64,000 nucleotides of DNA, from assembly GCA_036365515.1 (NCBI GenBank), contig CM070876.1:100495310-100559309 (forward strand). Reading direction: 5' to 3'. Made by a program: the position numbers and the translations under genes. The notes under the pieces were generated by a model that was not told where the DNA came from, searched no databases, and worked only from the letters and a program-made list of their open reading frames with translations. Numbering within the stretch: the first letter of the stretch is position 1; each line of letters starts with the position of its first letter. Source of the DNA: Torymus aiolomorphi (Eukaryota > Arthropoda > Insecta > Hymenoptera > Torymidae). Positions 12,201-20,985 of the stretch are shown here, piece after piece.

Positions 12201-14898
12201 GGAGTACTTTTGGCAAATACACTTAGTCAGATAAAGTTACCATAATTTAGGAACATTTTTCTTTTTTGGTCGCGACCGTATACGGGCAAATATTATAATT
12301 ATTAATATTTTTTATACCATTTCACTATTCAAATTTAATAGTAATTAATAGCTGGCTCTGAAATGGCTGACTATCCGCCCAACGAGATCGTTGACATGAT
12401 GTTGGCTTTAGGAGAAAGCCGAAGTAATTATCGTGCTGCGGCAAGAATTTATGCTGAACGCTATCCAGACAGACGACACCCTGACGCTATGGCTATCAGA
12501 CGTTTAACTCAAAGAGCTCGTGGTGGACACATGGTTCGTCAACGTAGGCGCCATCAATATGATGAAAATGATAATCGGGTTGTGACTATTCTGGCAATAA
12601 TTCATCTTGACCCACAGATAAGCGCTCGTCGAATCGAAAGGGAAATCGGTCTTCCAAAAAGTACATTTTTAAGAATTATGAAGGTGCTTAGATATCATGC
12701 GTATCATATTACTCTGGTCCAAGAGCTACAGTTTGCTCATTTTCAACAGCGTATTGTGTTTTGCCAATGGGCTTTACAAATGATAGAAAATGATCCAGAC
12801 TTTTTAATTTTGTTCTTTTTTCTGATGAGGCAAAATTTCAAAGTGATGGGGAATTGAATAGACATAATTGTCATTACTGGTCTGATGTTAATCCTCATTG
12901 GGTCAGAACTGTAAACCATCAAAGACGATGGAGTATTATGGTATGGTGTGGGATTATTAATGGATGTGTGATTGGCCCTTATTTTTTCGAAGAAAATGTT
13001 AATCAACACATGTACTTAACGCTAATAAGAGATGAACTACCTGTATTGATGGAAGATGTTGACTTAGAAACGCGACGAAGAATGTGGCTCCAGCAGGACG
13101 GCGCAACACCACATTTCGCTCGAATTGTCAGGACTTTTTTGAATGAGCAGTATGGTAACAGATGGATTGGTCGAGGTGGTCCGGTTGAATGGCCTGCTTG
13201 CTCACCAGATCTTACATCACCAGATTTTTACTTATGGGGGTATTTAAAAAATGCCGTTTTTGAGGAAAGGCCCACCACAAGAGTAGACATGATGGACAGA
13301 ATTCGTCGAGCATGCGCTGCCATTCCAAGGCAAACTTTGCTAACCACCGTTCGCCAATTCCAAAGGCGTTTGACTATGTGCCTGGAAGCAAATGGTCGTA
13401 ATTTCGAACATTTTCTTCGAGGTTAGATAAACACATAAGTGAGAGGCGAAGGGACTCACTTAAATCAAGCACCCTGAACAGTGAGAGGCAAGGGGATTCA
13501 CTTTAATCAAGCACCCCGATCAGTGAGAGGCGAAGGGACTCACTTAAATCAAGCACCCTGAACAGTGAGAGGCAAGGGGACTCACTTTAATCAAGCACCC
13601 CAAAGGAAACAATCCTTACTACGTCCACGTCGTTGTTTCTGGGTAGCGCTAAACGTAAGGTTGACACATTTACAACAGAAGCTTTAATGATCTTGAAGTT
13701 TCCGTTAAACAAACATCAGACATGGAGTAGAGATGTGTGGGACTGGGGGATGTCTGGTGTAACAGTTTAGCATGTGAGGCTATGAAGAGCATGGGGTTCG
13801 GATGTGCAAGTTTGATATTTGTTTACTAGGATGTGAAAGTTTTGGGTGTGTGGGTTTCCCTATTAAACCTACGATCAGTTTGAACCACTTAAGCCTGTGA
13901 CTCATGGAAAAAACGACTTAAAATGGATTTTTCGGAGTTCGACCTTCATTTGGCCTTGAAATGACCTTGAAATGACCTTGAAAAAAAATGTCTCAATATG
14001 ATTTTGAACGTAAAATTTCCCGCTCTTTCCGAATCCGGGGTCAAAAATAGGTGTTCCTATTAAAAAAAACCACTTGACCTTGAAATAACCTTGAAGGTCA
14101 AGTTCAAGGTCAAAGCTGTTAGGACCATCGTTTGGCCCCCTTCGTCCCCTACAACTTTTGTCTGAATCATTTTTTCCTATCTGTCTTAGGATCCGAAAAA
14201 TCCGGGTGTAGCGATTAAAATGGGTCACCGTGTATAATAATATACATAATTATTTCAAAAGATTAATAAAAATCTAACCTATTGGTTGATTATTGCCAGC
14301 TTGGTTATTTGTTCTTGGTGAGAGTGGTTGCAGTGGATGCACTAAAAATACCAAGAAATAATAATTTTATTAATATTTTTAGTGAACTTTGAGCATTTCG
14401 AATGGCTTATAAAAAAAAAAACTAACTGATATGTTGTCCAGAAAATGGATTAAGTGAAAGATGCTCTAAAGAAATATATATTATTTTAGTAATTAATATG
14501 AATCAAGGATAATATATATATATTAAGAATATACATGATAATTATTATTTAACATTTACTACTTCCAAAGATTATTAAAAATTTAACCTATTGGTTGACG
14601 ATTGCCAGCTTGATTGTTTGTTCTTGGTGGGACTGGTGGTGGTGCATCCTCTAAAAATGCCAAGAAACAATATATATCCTCTATAATAATCCTCTATAAT
14701 AGAATATTTTTAGCAGGGATGATACTTACGTCCGGGTTCCTGGTTTTCAATATCCATATTGTTCTCATCATCAATACCCATAGCTTCTGCCATATCAACA
14801 AATTTTATAAACTAAAAATGTAAATAAAATGTTAATAAAATGGTGAAAAATTAATACAAAGTAAGGGCAATAAAATTACTTACCGAGTCCTCTGTCAT
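9258..14898 (-). CDS. Unrecognised 11-exon gene with small phase-1 exons and RGG-rich C-terminus
   Basis: Minus-strand exons (window coordinates, in transcription order): 14884-14898, 14730-14811, 14588-14650, 14427-14465, 14279-14341, 10467-10502, 10313-10387, 10158-10205, 9984-10070, 9645-9764, 9258-9487. Every intron is GT..AG with pyrimidine-rich acceptors, and the joined frame is open for 285 residues from ATG at 14898 to TGA. Exons 3-10 are 63, 39, 63, 36, 75, 48, 87 and 120 nt, all phase 1-1. Exons 3, 5 and 7 are related (PPRTNNQAGN-QPI type; the first includes an SH3-ligand-like PPPVPPR), and exons 4 and 6 are related (NPF-GQ type). The last exon has a basic segment (YKRKSRGTKRSEYW) and a GRGG-repeat tail, suggesting RNA binding. 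No signal peptide or membrane segment is seen. I recognise no family. A Tc1-type element lies in the exon 5-6 intron and a LINE just beyond the stop. Confidence 0.72.
9303..9351. repeat. (CTCTTC/CCTCTT)n microsatellite coding for the Arg/Gly tail
   Basis: Imperfect 3-bp-multiple purine/pyrimidine repeat within the last exon. Read on the minus strand it gives alternating Arg and Gly, so length changes keep the frame. Confidence 0.75.
11199..11449. repeat. Minisatellite, six ~44-bp units (three dimers), left arm
   Basis: Units alternate gtgcttgattaaagtgagtc and gtgcttgatttaagtgagtc versions separated by ctctcactgttcagg or ctctcactgatcgg. Confidence 0.85.
11459..11897 (-). pseudogene. Inverted 3' half of the DDE transposase (left arm)
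   Basis: The minus strand encodes the same C-terminal ~146 residues as 12987-13426, including QQDGATPHF and SPDFYLWGY, ending in HFLRG and a stop. The two copies differ by only a few substitutions (for example Phe for Val after FARI and Asn for Thr before TVRQ). The match ends abruptly at 11897, where it joins unrelated central DNA, so this copy lacks the DNA-binding domain and the first catalytic Asp and cannot act alone. Confidence 0.88.
11940..12362. other. Unique central DNA of the Tc1-type element
   Basis: AT-rich, no open frame of note. It separates the left arm from the transposase start and probably holds the transposase promoter. Confidence 0.5.
12363..13426 (+). pseudogene. DDE transposase with DUF4817-type HTH domain, one frameshift
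   Basis: Residues 1-60 (MADYPPNEIVDMML onward, RIYAERYPDRRHP) match the DUF4817 helix-turn-helix found in insect Tc1/IS630-like transposases. A second HTH-like region follows (QISARRIEREIGLPKST). The catalytic D1 is SDEAKF at about 12822, D2 is QQDGATPHF, and D3 is SPDFYLWG, 41 residues after D2 (DD41D spacing). The frame is broken at the T6 run 12816-12821, where two extra T's relative to the conserved LFSDEAKF reading shift the frame. The rest is open from 12854 to the TAG at 13424-13426. Apart from this the gene is complete, about 355 residues if read through. A programmed shift is conceivable but the slippery site is not canonical. Confidence 0.85.
12987..14234. repeat. Right long inverted repeat of the Tc1-type element
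   Basis: Inverted counterpart of 10564-11897. It contains the transposase 3' half, four ~44-bp minisatellite units (13438-13602) and the AAGGTCA-rich subterminal segment (about 13935-14110). Confidence 0.92.
13438..13602. repeat. Minisatellite, four ~44-bp units (two dimers), right arm
   Basis: Same unit as in the left arm but one dimer shorter, which explains most of the arm-length difference. Confidence 0.85.
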
Positions 14899-15185
14899 GT
14901 TCAAACAAGTGTGCGAATCACGAAATATAGTACTTGGTACATAGAAGATAGAAATAGAAATATTTCTCATTTCTACTACATATCCACTAACATTGGTTTA
15001 AAATTAGTGGCGCCGCGCTGTGTCTTGCTTAGGTACTGTCTCCACAAGTAGTCCAAGATCCAAGACACCGAGACACGACGTCGTAGCTCTCAACTAATGA
15101 GAGAAGCGAGCGCGTGCGCATGACCACGGTCGAACGCAGTCGAAAGTCAAACGCGGTCGTACGCGCTTATGTGCCGGGAACCTTA
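14899..15185 (-). promoter_or_regulatory. Probable 5' UTR and CpG-rich upstream region of the small-exon gene
   Basis: Directly upstream (minus strand) of the ATG at 14898. From about 15000 to 15180 the sequence becomes notably rich in CG dinucleotides (gcgcgtgcgc, cgcggtcgtacgcgc), unlike the surrounding AT-rich DNA. No TATA box or initiator was assigned; this is inferred from position and composition. Confidence 0.35.
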
Positions 15186-15362
15186 CAGTGAATCAACATT
15201 GCATGCCGTATGCCTTATGCGTATGCCGTATGCGTTTAATACTCATAGACTTTCCCGCTGATTGGTTGTGCTTTAAAAAATATCAATCAGTGACGAAGCC
15301 TACGTGTAGTAAACGCATGCGTCATATGCATAAGGCATACGGCATGCAATGTGGATTCACTG
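15186..15362. mobile_element. 177-bp MITE with ~53-bp inverted repeats and TTA duplication
   Basis: The arm CAGTGAATC..TTGCATGCCGTATG at the left is matched inverted at 15309-15362. TTA flanks both ends (15183-15185, 15363-15365). A 3-bp TWA duplication is typical of PIF/Harbinger-derived MITEs. An open frame across it is incidental. Confidence 0.75.
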
Positions 15363-15365
15363 TTA

Positions 15366-15925
15366 CTGAATACCACTTTCAATATAGGGGCGTTTCTATG
15401 ATTGGTCAATTCCATCGATGCCCACAGTTTCTTCAAACGAATACACCAATTAGCGAAACACCCCCATATCCAAAGCAGTAAACGTGAACGGCTCACACGA
15501 TCGGCGAGAAATGAGGGTGCGTCGTGGTCACACGGAACGACGGAAGACGGAACTCACATGAGAGTGGTAATTTTACATATATACTCTATGCCCAACAGCT
15601 AAGTTGGTAACCCTGAGATGATAACACATTATTTGACAGTTTGTTTATGTGTGTAAACAATAAATATCATTTTAGTTATTTATTATTAAAAATTATTGTT
15701 AAAAATACAGAAAATAGAAATATAGTATATAGACATATATTCCTTTAAATATACAGATATTGTTTTTTTACGTAAGTTATTTTATTTTACGTAAGTTATT
15801 ACAAAAAAATTATAAATAAATTGGAAATCTTAATTGCTAAATCTAAATTTGCAGATTGTAAAATTTCAGAAAATTGTAGAATTAATACTAAGAATTAATA
15901 TTGAGAATTGAGAAAAGTTGTAGAA
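15366..15925. other. Non-coding; GC-richer patch then AT-rich DNA
   Basis: 15400-15560 has moderate CG content and a short chance open frame. From 15600 on it is AT-rich. No gene supported. Confidence 0.5.
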
Positions 15926-16325
15926 TTTTAATATTTATTCAAAATGCAAGCACATTTGAATATTATTGAGAAGCATTACCATGATTTTTATTATATGCAT
16001 GCAAATAGTAATAGAATAGTGTAATAATAGTAAGCCTTATACTATAATAAAAAGCTTATACCTATGGAAATACAGTTTAGAAGAAACTATTTGTATCCGT
16101 TTACTCTCTTTGTATATAAATAAGATTGATTGGTTAAACAAAATTATAAACATTCTTTTATAGCACTGTTGAACATAAATCTACATTTAATCGTGTTTAT
16201 CCATGACTTCAGTAGACTATTATTATTACACTATTCTATTATTATTTGTATACGTATCATAATAATCATAATAATGCTTCTCAATAATATTCAAATGTGC
16301 TTGCATTTTAAATATTTAATTAAAA
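15926..16325. mobile_element. ~400-bp inverted-repeat element (MITE-like)
   Basis: About 100 bp at 15942-16040 (aaaatgcaagcacatttgaa, then attattgagaagcatta, then aatagaatagtgtaataata) recurs inverted at 16205-16310 with scattered differences. Flanks are AT-rich and no clear target duplication was found. Confidence 0.65.
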
Positions 16326-18283
16326 AATCCCAATTTTCTTAAATCCACAGGTTGTTGGTGGTGGTAGCTTAAAATGAACCTCTGTACAGTTATAGACCTT
16401 AATGACTTTCCTAAAAATATTCTAATTTTTCAGAAAAAGCCAAAAAAAATTTAAATAATATCCAAGTATTTTCCACTATTGACGCCAGAATAAAAATATA
16501 TTCAATGTCTCATATTATTAGAATATGAACATGAATTCTACAAAATGTAAAAAATTAAATCAAATGATTAATTGAAAAAAATATTGTTACTTGAATATGC
16601 TCTTTCCCTTGCAGTGATTGATTTGTACTATAGTTTTTGATTTTAATTCATAAATCTCAAGTCTTTTTTCTTTATAATAAGAGGATGCGTTTTTATTATA
16701 TAAAAACTGTATTTAAAAAAAAGGAGGAGTCAAGGAGATATTAAAAGCGCAAACCTGGGTTAAAGTCTGAAAAAAAAAAAATTTAGTATAATTAGTCAGG
16801 TAATTATGTAGAAAAATAACTTTATAATTCGAAAATATACATAAAAAACAACATTTTAGCACCTCCCAGGCTCCTATATTTTGATTTCAAAGTCTGTAAT
16901 AACCGCTGGATTGAAGAATCAATTTTTGTATAAACACCTCAAGGCACGTAGCGCAGGTCTGGAACACTGACCAAATTAATGAGAGTGTGAGGAAAATCTT
17001 GTTTATATATATTTACACACAATAGATGGAGCAGTATTGAAAAAGTTAAATTCTTCCATTTAATATACATCTATGAATAATTTTATAATAATATTTTAAA
17101 GTTTTATAGAGATTCTATATGTTACAAATTAATTGGAGGTCTATTTCCATAATCCGCTGCACTTATTCTGTGTAATAATAAATATGTATAAAAAATACAT
17201 TCCCCAAACCGTTATTCATGTTGTGAAAGCATTCCACCAGCATTCTGCTGCGTGCCCTGCCTGAAAATCAATAAAAAATTAATTCTGAGATAATTCACAT
17301 TAAAGTTTGTAAAATAGTTTTTGTATAATTATCTCCTCTACTCTGTTTATTATTATTCCTGGCAGTATCTACATATAGTAACCAGTAATTGAGAAGTATT
17401 TAACATGTTATACAGCAAGATTTAAATTTCAGTAGTGTTGTTCATAAAAATGTTTATAGAGAAGTTACAGCTGAAAAATGATACAAAAAATACCACTATT
17501 AATAAATTTAGTATCTAGTCCTCTATTAAATAGAAGTGAAAAAATGAATCTCAAGTGAAACAATGATTTTATGAATATCTAAGGCAAAATACAATGATTT
17601 AAATGTGATTTAGTGATAATGTTTGATCTAAATGAATTTATTTCAAAAACTTATACTTAACTTAATGTGTACTCTTTGCATATTATTGCAATCTTGAAAC
17701 CAAGCCCTCTCGAATCAAATTAACAAAATTTTAGTTTCCCATGATAGGCGTTGCAGCATACAACTTCCACTAATTTAGTGAATAAAATACAAACATCAAT
17801 AATTCTTATACTTGTTGCACTGGTTTCCATTTCAACATCTTTCACTTTTCTATGGAGGAGCTTCTGAGCACTTTTGGCGGTGGTTGATGTTCACCTGTTG
17901 TTTTTTTATTTCCATAAAACTCCTTTTTCCTTTTTGGAGTTCTTCCCCATTGATATTTTTTGCTCGAACAACCAAATACTCTGTTTTCATTTTTTTTTTT
18001 TTATTGCCATAACTATCGAATACTATTTATATAATAACTACTTATATATCTTATATATATATAATTTTATATTATGTATATTATAAAAAAACAACACAAT
18101 TTAGTCACTATATATATTATTAATGATAAAAAAAGAAACAATAAAAATAGTTGTAACTATTTAAAATCCAAAAATTTTTAAAATACTCAAAAAATATGAG
18201 ATTAAAATAGTCGTGAAAAAGACTGATGAGTTTAAAAAAAGGTATTAAACAATATTTTGCCGAAAAAACACTTGATCTTTTTA
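16326..18283. other. Non-coding AT-rich stretch
   Basis: No convincing gene. Two minus-strand segments resemble exons next to cag acceptors (about 17213-17262 and 17815-17900), but neither stays open or matches a family I know. Poly-purine and T-rich tracts are common. Confidence 0.45.
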
Positions 18284-18413
18284 AGAGACTGTCTACATTC
18301 TGGGCTTTGGACTCTGGGCTTTGAGCAATACGTAAAAAAATCGTTGTTCGAAATCTAGCATTTTCGTGACGTATTGCTCAAATCCCAAAGCCCAGTATAT
18401 AGATATAGTCCCT
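18284..18413. mobile_element. 130-bp palindromic MITE-like element
   Basis: The left arm (agagactgtct.. ctgggctttgagcaatacgt) is matched inverted on the right (acgtattgctcaaatcccaa, agcccag, agtccct). The left arm has an internal duplication of ctgggctttg. No clear target duplication. Confidence 0.6.
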
Positions 18414-19008
18414 AATAAAAGCAAGGCTTTTTAAATTCAAAATATGCAAGTATATAAATATAGAAAGAACATAGAGTCGTCATGCTTTCTATAACAACTA
18501 CAGTTTTCTTTTACAGTGTTCTGCTTTATCAACAGGGTAAATGTAATAAACAAGAACTTTTTCAAATAATATTAGAAAAACGTACGTTGGCTGAAATTAA
18601 AATTTTTTTACAATGTGAATGATTATATTCAACATTGAAGAGAGTTCGGTAAATTTTGGGTAAAAAAACGAAATTTTTTCAAAAATTAGATTTTTTCTTT
18701 TTTACATTTTTTAATCTCAAGAAAAAACGAAATCAAATTTCGAAAACCGGTTTGTTGAAGCATATTTTTGAAGAAATTTTTTAACTAATTATGCAGGAAA
18801 AAAAATCGTTTTTTTCATCATTCTAACCCAGGCTGCCCCCTTAACATCGTGTTTCTAATAAATTTTTACTTCTAAGTGACTTTTTGAACACATTGTTCTC
18901 AAATATACTATACTATTAAGTCAAATACAAACTAGGAGAGGGTTAGGGATCCGCATCACGAATTTTGCTGTTTGGGATAGGTTTTTGGATATAGAAATAT
19001 GAAGATAG
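18414..19008. other. Non-coding AT-rich stretch
   Basis: No open frame or structured element recognised. Confidence 0.45.
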
Positions 19009-19318
19009 TTGCAATATTAGACCCTAATGTTAAAAAAAAATTAAGTTCTAGGCTTGAAAAAAGTCGACGCAGGCAGTCGAACAGTGAATTTTAGGAATTA
19101 AACTGTGCATTTTCAATGCTCAATTTTGAACGTTCATAACTTTGGAAAGAAGCTACATTTTTTAATCCTTAAAAAATCAAATGAAAGCTCGTTTCTGTAC
19201 TTTTATTTTCTTTACTTGAAATGATATTTAAGACTTTCTAAATTAAAGACTTTTTTCAAAATGAAGCTAAAAGTGCCCAGAACTTTAGTTTTTTTATGGT
19301 TAGGGTCTAATATTGCAC
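19009..19318. repeat. ~310-bp segment bounded by inverted GCAATATTAGACCCTAA
   Basis: The 17-mer lies at 19011-19027 and inverted at about 19300-19316. A further direct partial copy follows at about 19323. The short terminal repeats suggest a non-autonomous DNA element, but no target duplication was found. Confidence 0.45.
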
Positions 19319-19962
19319 GGATTGCAATATTAGACCCTACCACGCTTTCTGCATATATCTGTATCCAAAAATATATCCCAAAGTTTCCCAAAGATAGAAA
19401 TAATCTTGTATAACAAAAATTTTTCATGTTGTAATATCAAAACCTCAATCAAAACTTCCAAAATTTATTATTTGACTATGTTTGACGTATTATGAAATCT
19501 GTAGGTACCTATAGTTGGCATTAATTACAATAATGTACAACTGTTTCAGAGAATATATAATCTTAATTTTAAACTTAACTTAATTAAGAAGTATAGTTTC
19601 TGTACTAAAACTTTCTGACAGAAGTAGATGTTTCTATTTTCTTCTGGTCAGATGTTTTTAAACTTTTCAATTTCTTAAATTTGCATTAGATATTTAAACT
19701 TATAAATACCCAAATGCTGAATTAAAATCTTGATTAAAATAATTAGAAAGAAACACAGTAATTTATTAACATAAAATTCTTTTAATCGTCTTCGTTAAAT
19801 TTTATTAATTATTTAGCAGGGTATTTATCTTGTAGTTATATGTAATAAAAATTCTCGTATTACGTCATTAATTTTATTTCATATAGGCGCAGATATCGAT
19901 TGGAGACTATTGGATAAAGCAGGTAAGTATATTTTTTTCTACTTTTTTAGTATATTCATTTT
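19319..19962. other. Non-coding, with one exon-like segment
   Basis: Mostly AT-rich. About 19887-19920 lies between a tttcatatag acceptor and a GTAAGT donor and reads ADIDWRLLDKA in one frame. It could be a 5' exon of the Helitron gene that follows or chance. Confidence 0.3.
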
Positions 19963-20165
19963 TAGCAGCTTTGTGTTCCTTAAAACAAGCAGCCTTGTGC
20001 TCCTTCAAACAGGAAGCTTTGTGCTCCTTCAAACAGGAAGTTTTGTACTCCTTGGAACAGGTAGCTTCGTGCTCCTTCAAACAGGAAGCTTTGTGCTCCT
20101 TTGAACAGGCAGCTTTATGCTCCTTTGAACAGGCAGCTTTGTGCTCCTTGAAACAGGCAGCTTTT
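19963..20165. repeat. 24-bp minisatellite, about eight copies
   Basis: The unit is close to gcagctttgtgctccttcaa followed by aca. Because 24 is a multiple of three, open frames persist on both strands: on the minus strand an 8-residue KEHKAACS-type repeat. It lies just upstream of the Helitron coding region. No evidence that it is translated. Confidence 0.85.
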
Positions 20166-20246
20166 GGTAGCACCGTAAATATTTGATATCGTCAAATAAA
20201 ATATCGTTTCTATTAATTTTATTGCTTTTTTATATTTCTCTTCACG

Positions 20247-20985
20247 ATGCCTGTGAAAGGAAATAGATATACTTTAACAAGAACAGATAAAATCAAAATT
20301 CTTGATGGATCGCGTTTAAAAGAAACTCATGTTGATTTATTTCATAACATGCTGCGTACTATTCGCAGTATGATCCGCAAGTACTTTGGTCGTTCAACAC
20401 ATTGTAAGAAATCCACAGTCAACGCGCCTTCAGCCTATTCCCCGCAATGTGCAGCACTTACAACTATTACACAGTTGTGATGATTTATGCAAAAATTGTT
20501 TGAACGGTCATTGGATTTGCTGTTACTACGATACAAATGCTATCTTCATTTATGATTCTTTAAATAGCCGTCGACTACACGATAACCATGAACTTTTTCT
20601 AAAGAAATTATTTCCATTTTTTTATGAAATTCCTAAACACTTTATAAAAGTACAATATCAAAAGAATGGTTGCGACTGTGGAGTGTTCGCAATGGCATTT
20701 GCTACATCGCTATTTTTTCAGCAAAACCCGTCTCAAATAGAATACGATGTTGAAAAAATGCGACCTCATCTCTATCAAATGCTTGAATGTAACACATTAA
20801 TTCATTTTCCTACAGTAAAAAATGAAAGTCATAACAAAAACTTGTTATTGATTAATACATTATCAACTGTATTCTCCAAAAAAAGAGTCTCTGTATTGAA
20901 AACGTCTGTTAATCATAAGAATGCTAAACTATATAATGACGTAATTGAACTGGGCGAGAAATCGGTCAATAATGAAAAATTGTCT
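20247..20985 (+). pseudogene. Ulp1-like (C48) cysteine protease domain of the Helitron
   Basis: The N-terminal piece (20247 to about 20368) reads MPVKGNRYTL and ILDGSRLKETHVDLF, then the frame slips twice within 15 bp (single missing bases near 20368 and 20380). From about 20380 the frame is open: NGHWICCYYD (catalytic His), IFIYDSLN (Asp) and YQKNGCDCGVF (Gln and catalytic Cys), the H-D-Q-C order of Ulp1/SENP peptidases. The catalytic residues are all present. Ulp1-family domains remove SUMO-like modifiers in cells and are known in several transposon families. It continues in the same frame into the USP domain, implying a polyprotein. The start at 20247 is the first ATG in the region but an upstream exon is possible. 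Confidence 0.75.

Larger units (their letters stand above)
10564..14234 (+). mobile_element. Tc1/mariner-superfamily transposon with 1.25-1.33-kb inverted repeats
   Basis: The ends read TACACGGTGACCC and the reverse complement, flanked on each side by TA (10562-10563 and 14235-14236), the Tc1/mariner target. The arms are 10564-11897 and 12987-14234, differing by roughly 86 bp, mostly from one extra minisatellite dimer in the left arm. Only about 1.09 kb in the centre is unique. The transposase gene starts in the centre and ends inside the right arm, so its 3' half is repeated, inverted, in the left arm. The arms differ at only a few visible positions, implying recent formation or homogenisation. 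The element lies in an intron of the minus-strand small-exon gene. Confidence 0.92.

Noticed and set aside
12810..12860. Programmed -1 frameshift in the Tc1-type transposase
   Set aside because: Codon phase at the T6 run does not give the X XXY YYZ heptamer in the zero frame; ordinary indel is simpler.
15188..15481. 97-residue frame with His/Met/Cys-rich start
   Set aside because: Runs through the palindromic MITE at 15186-15362 and into unrelated flank.
17213..17900. Exon-like minus-strand segments near 17213-17262 and 17815-17900
   Set aside because: Acceptor-like sites are present but the frames contain stops and no donor or partner exon joins cleanly.
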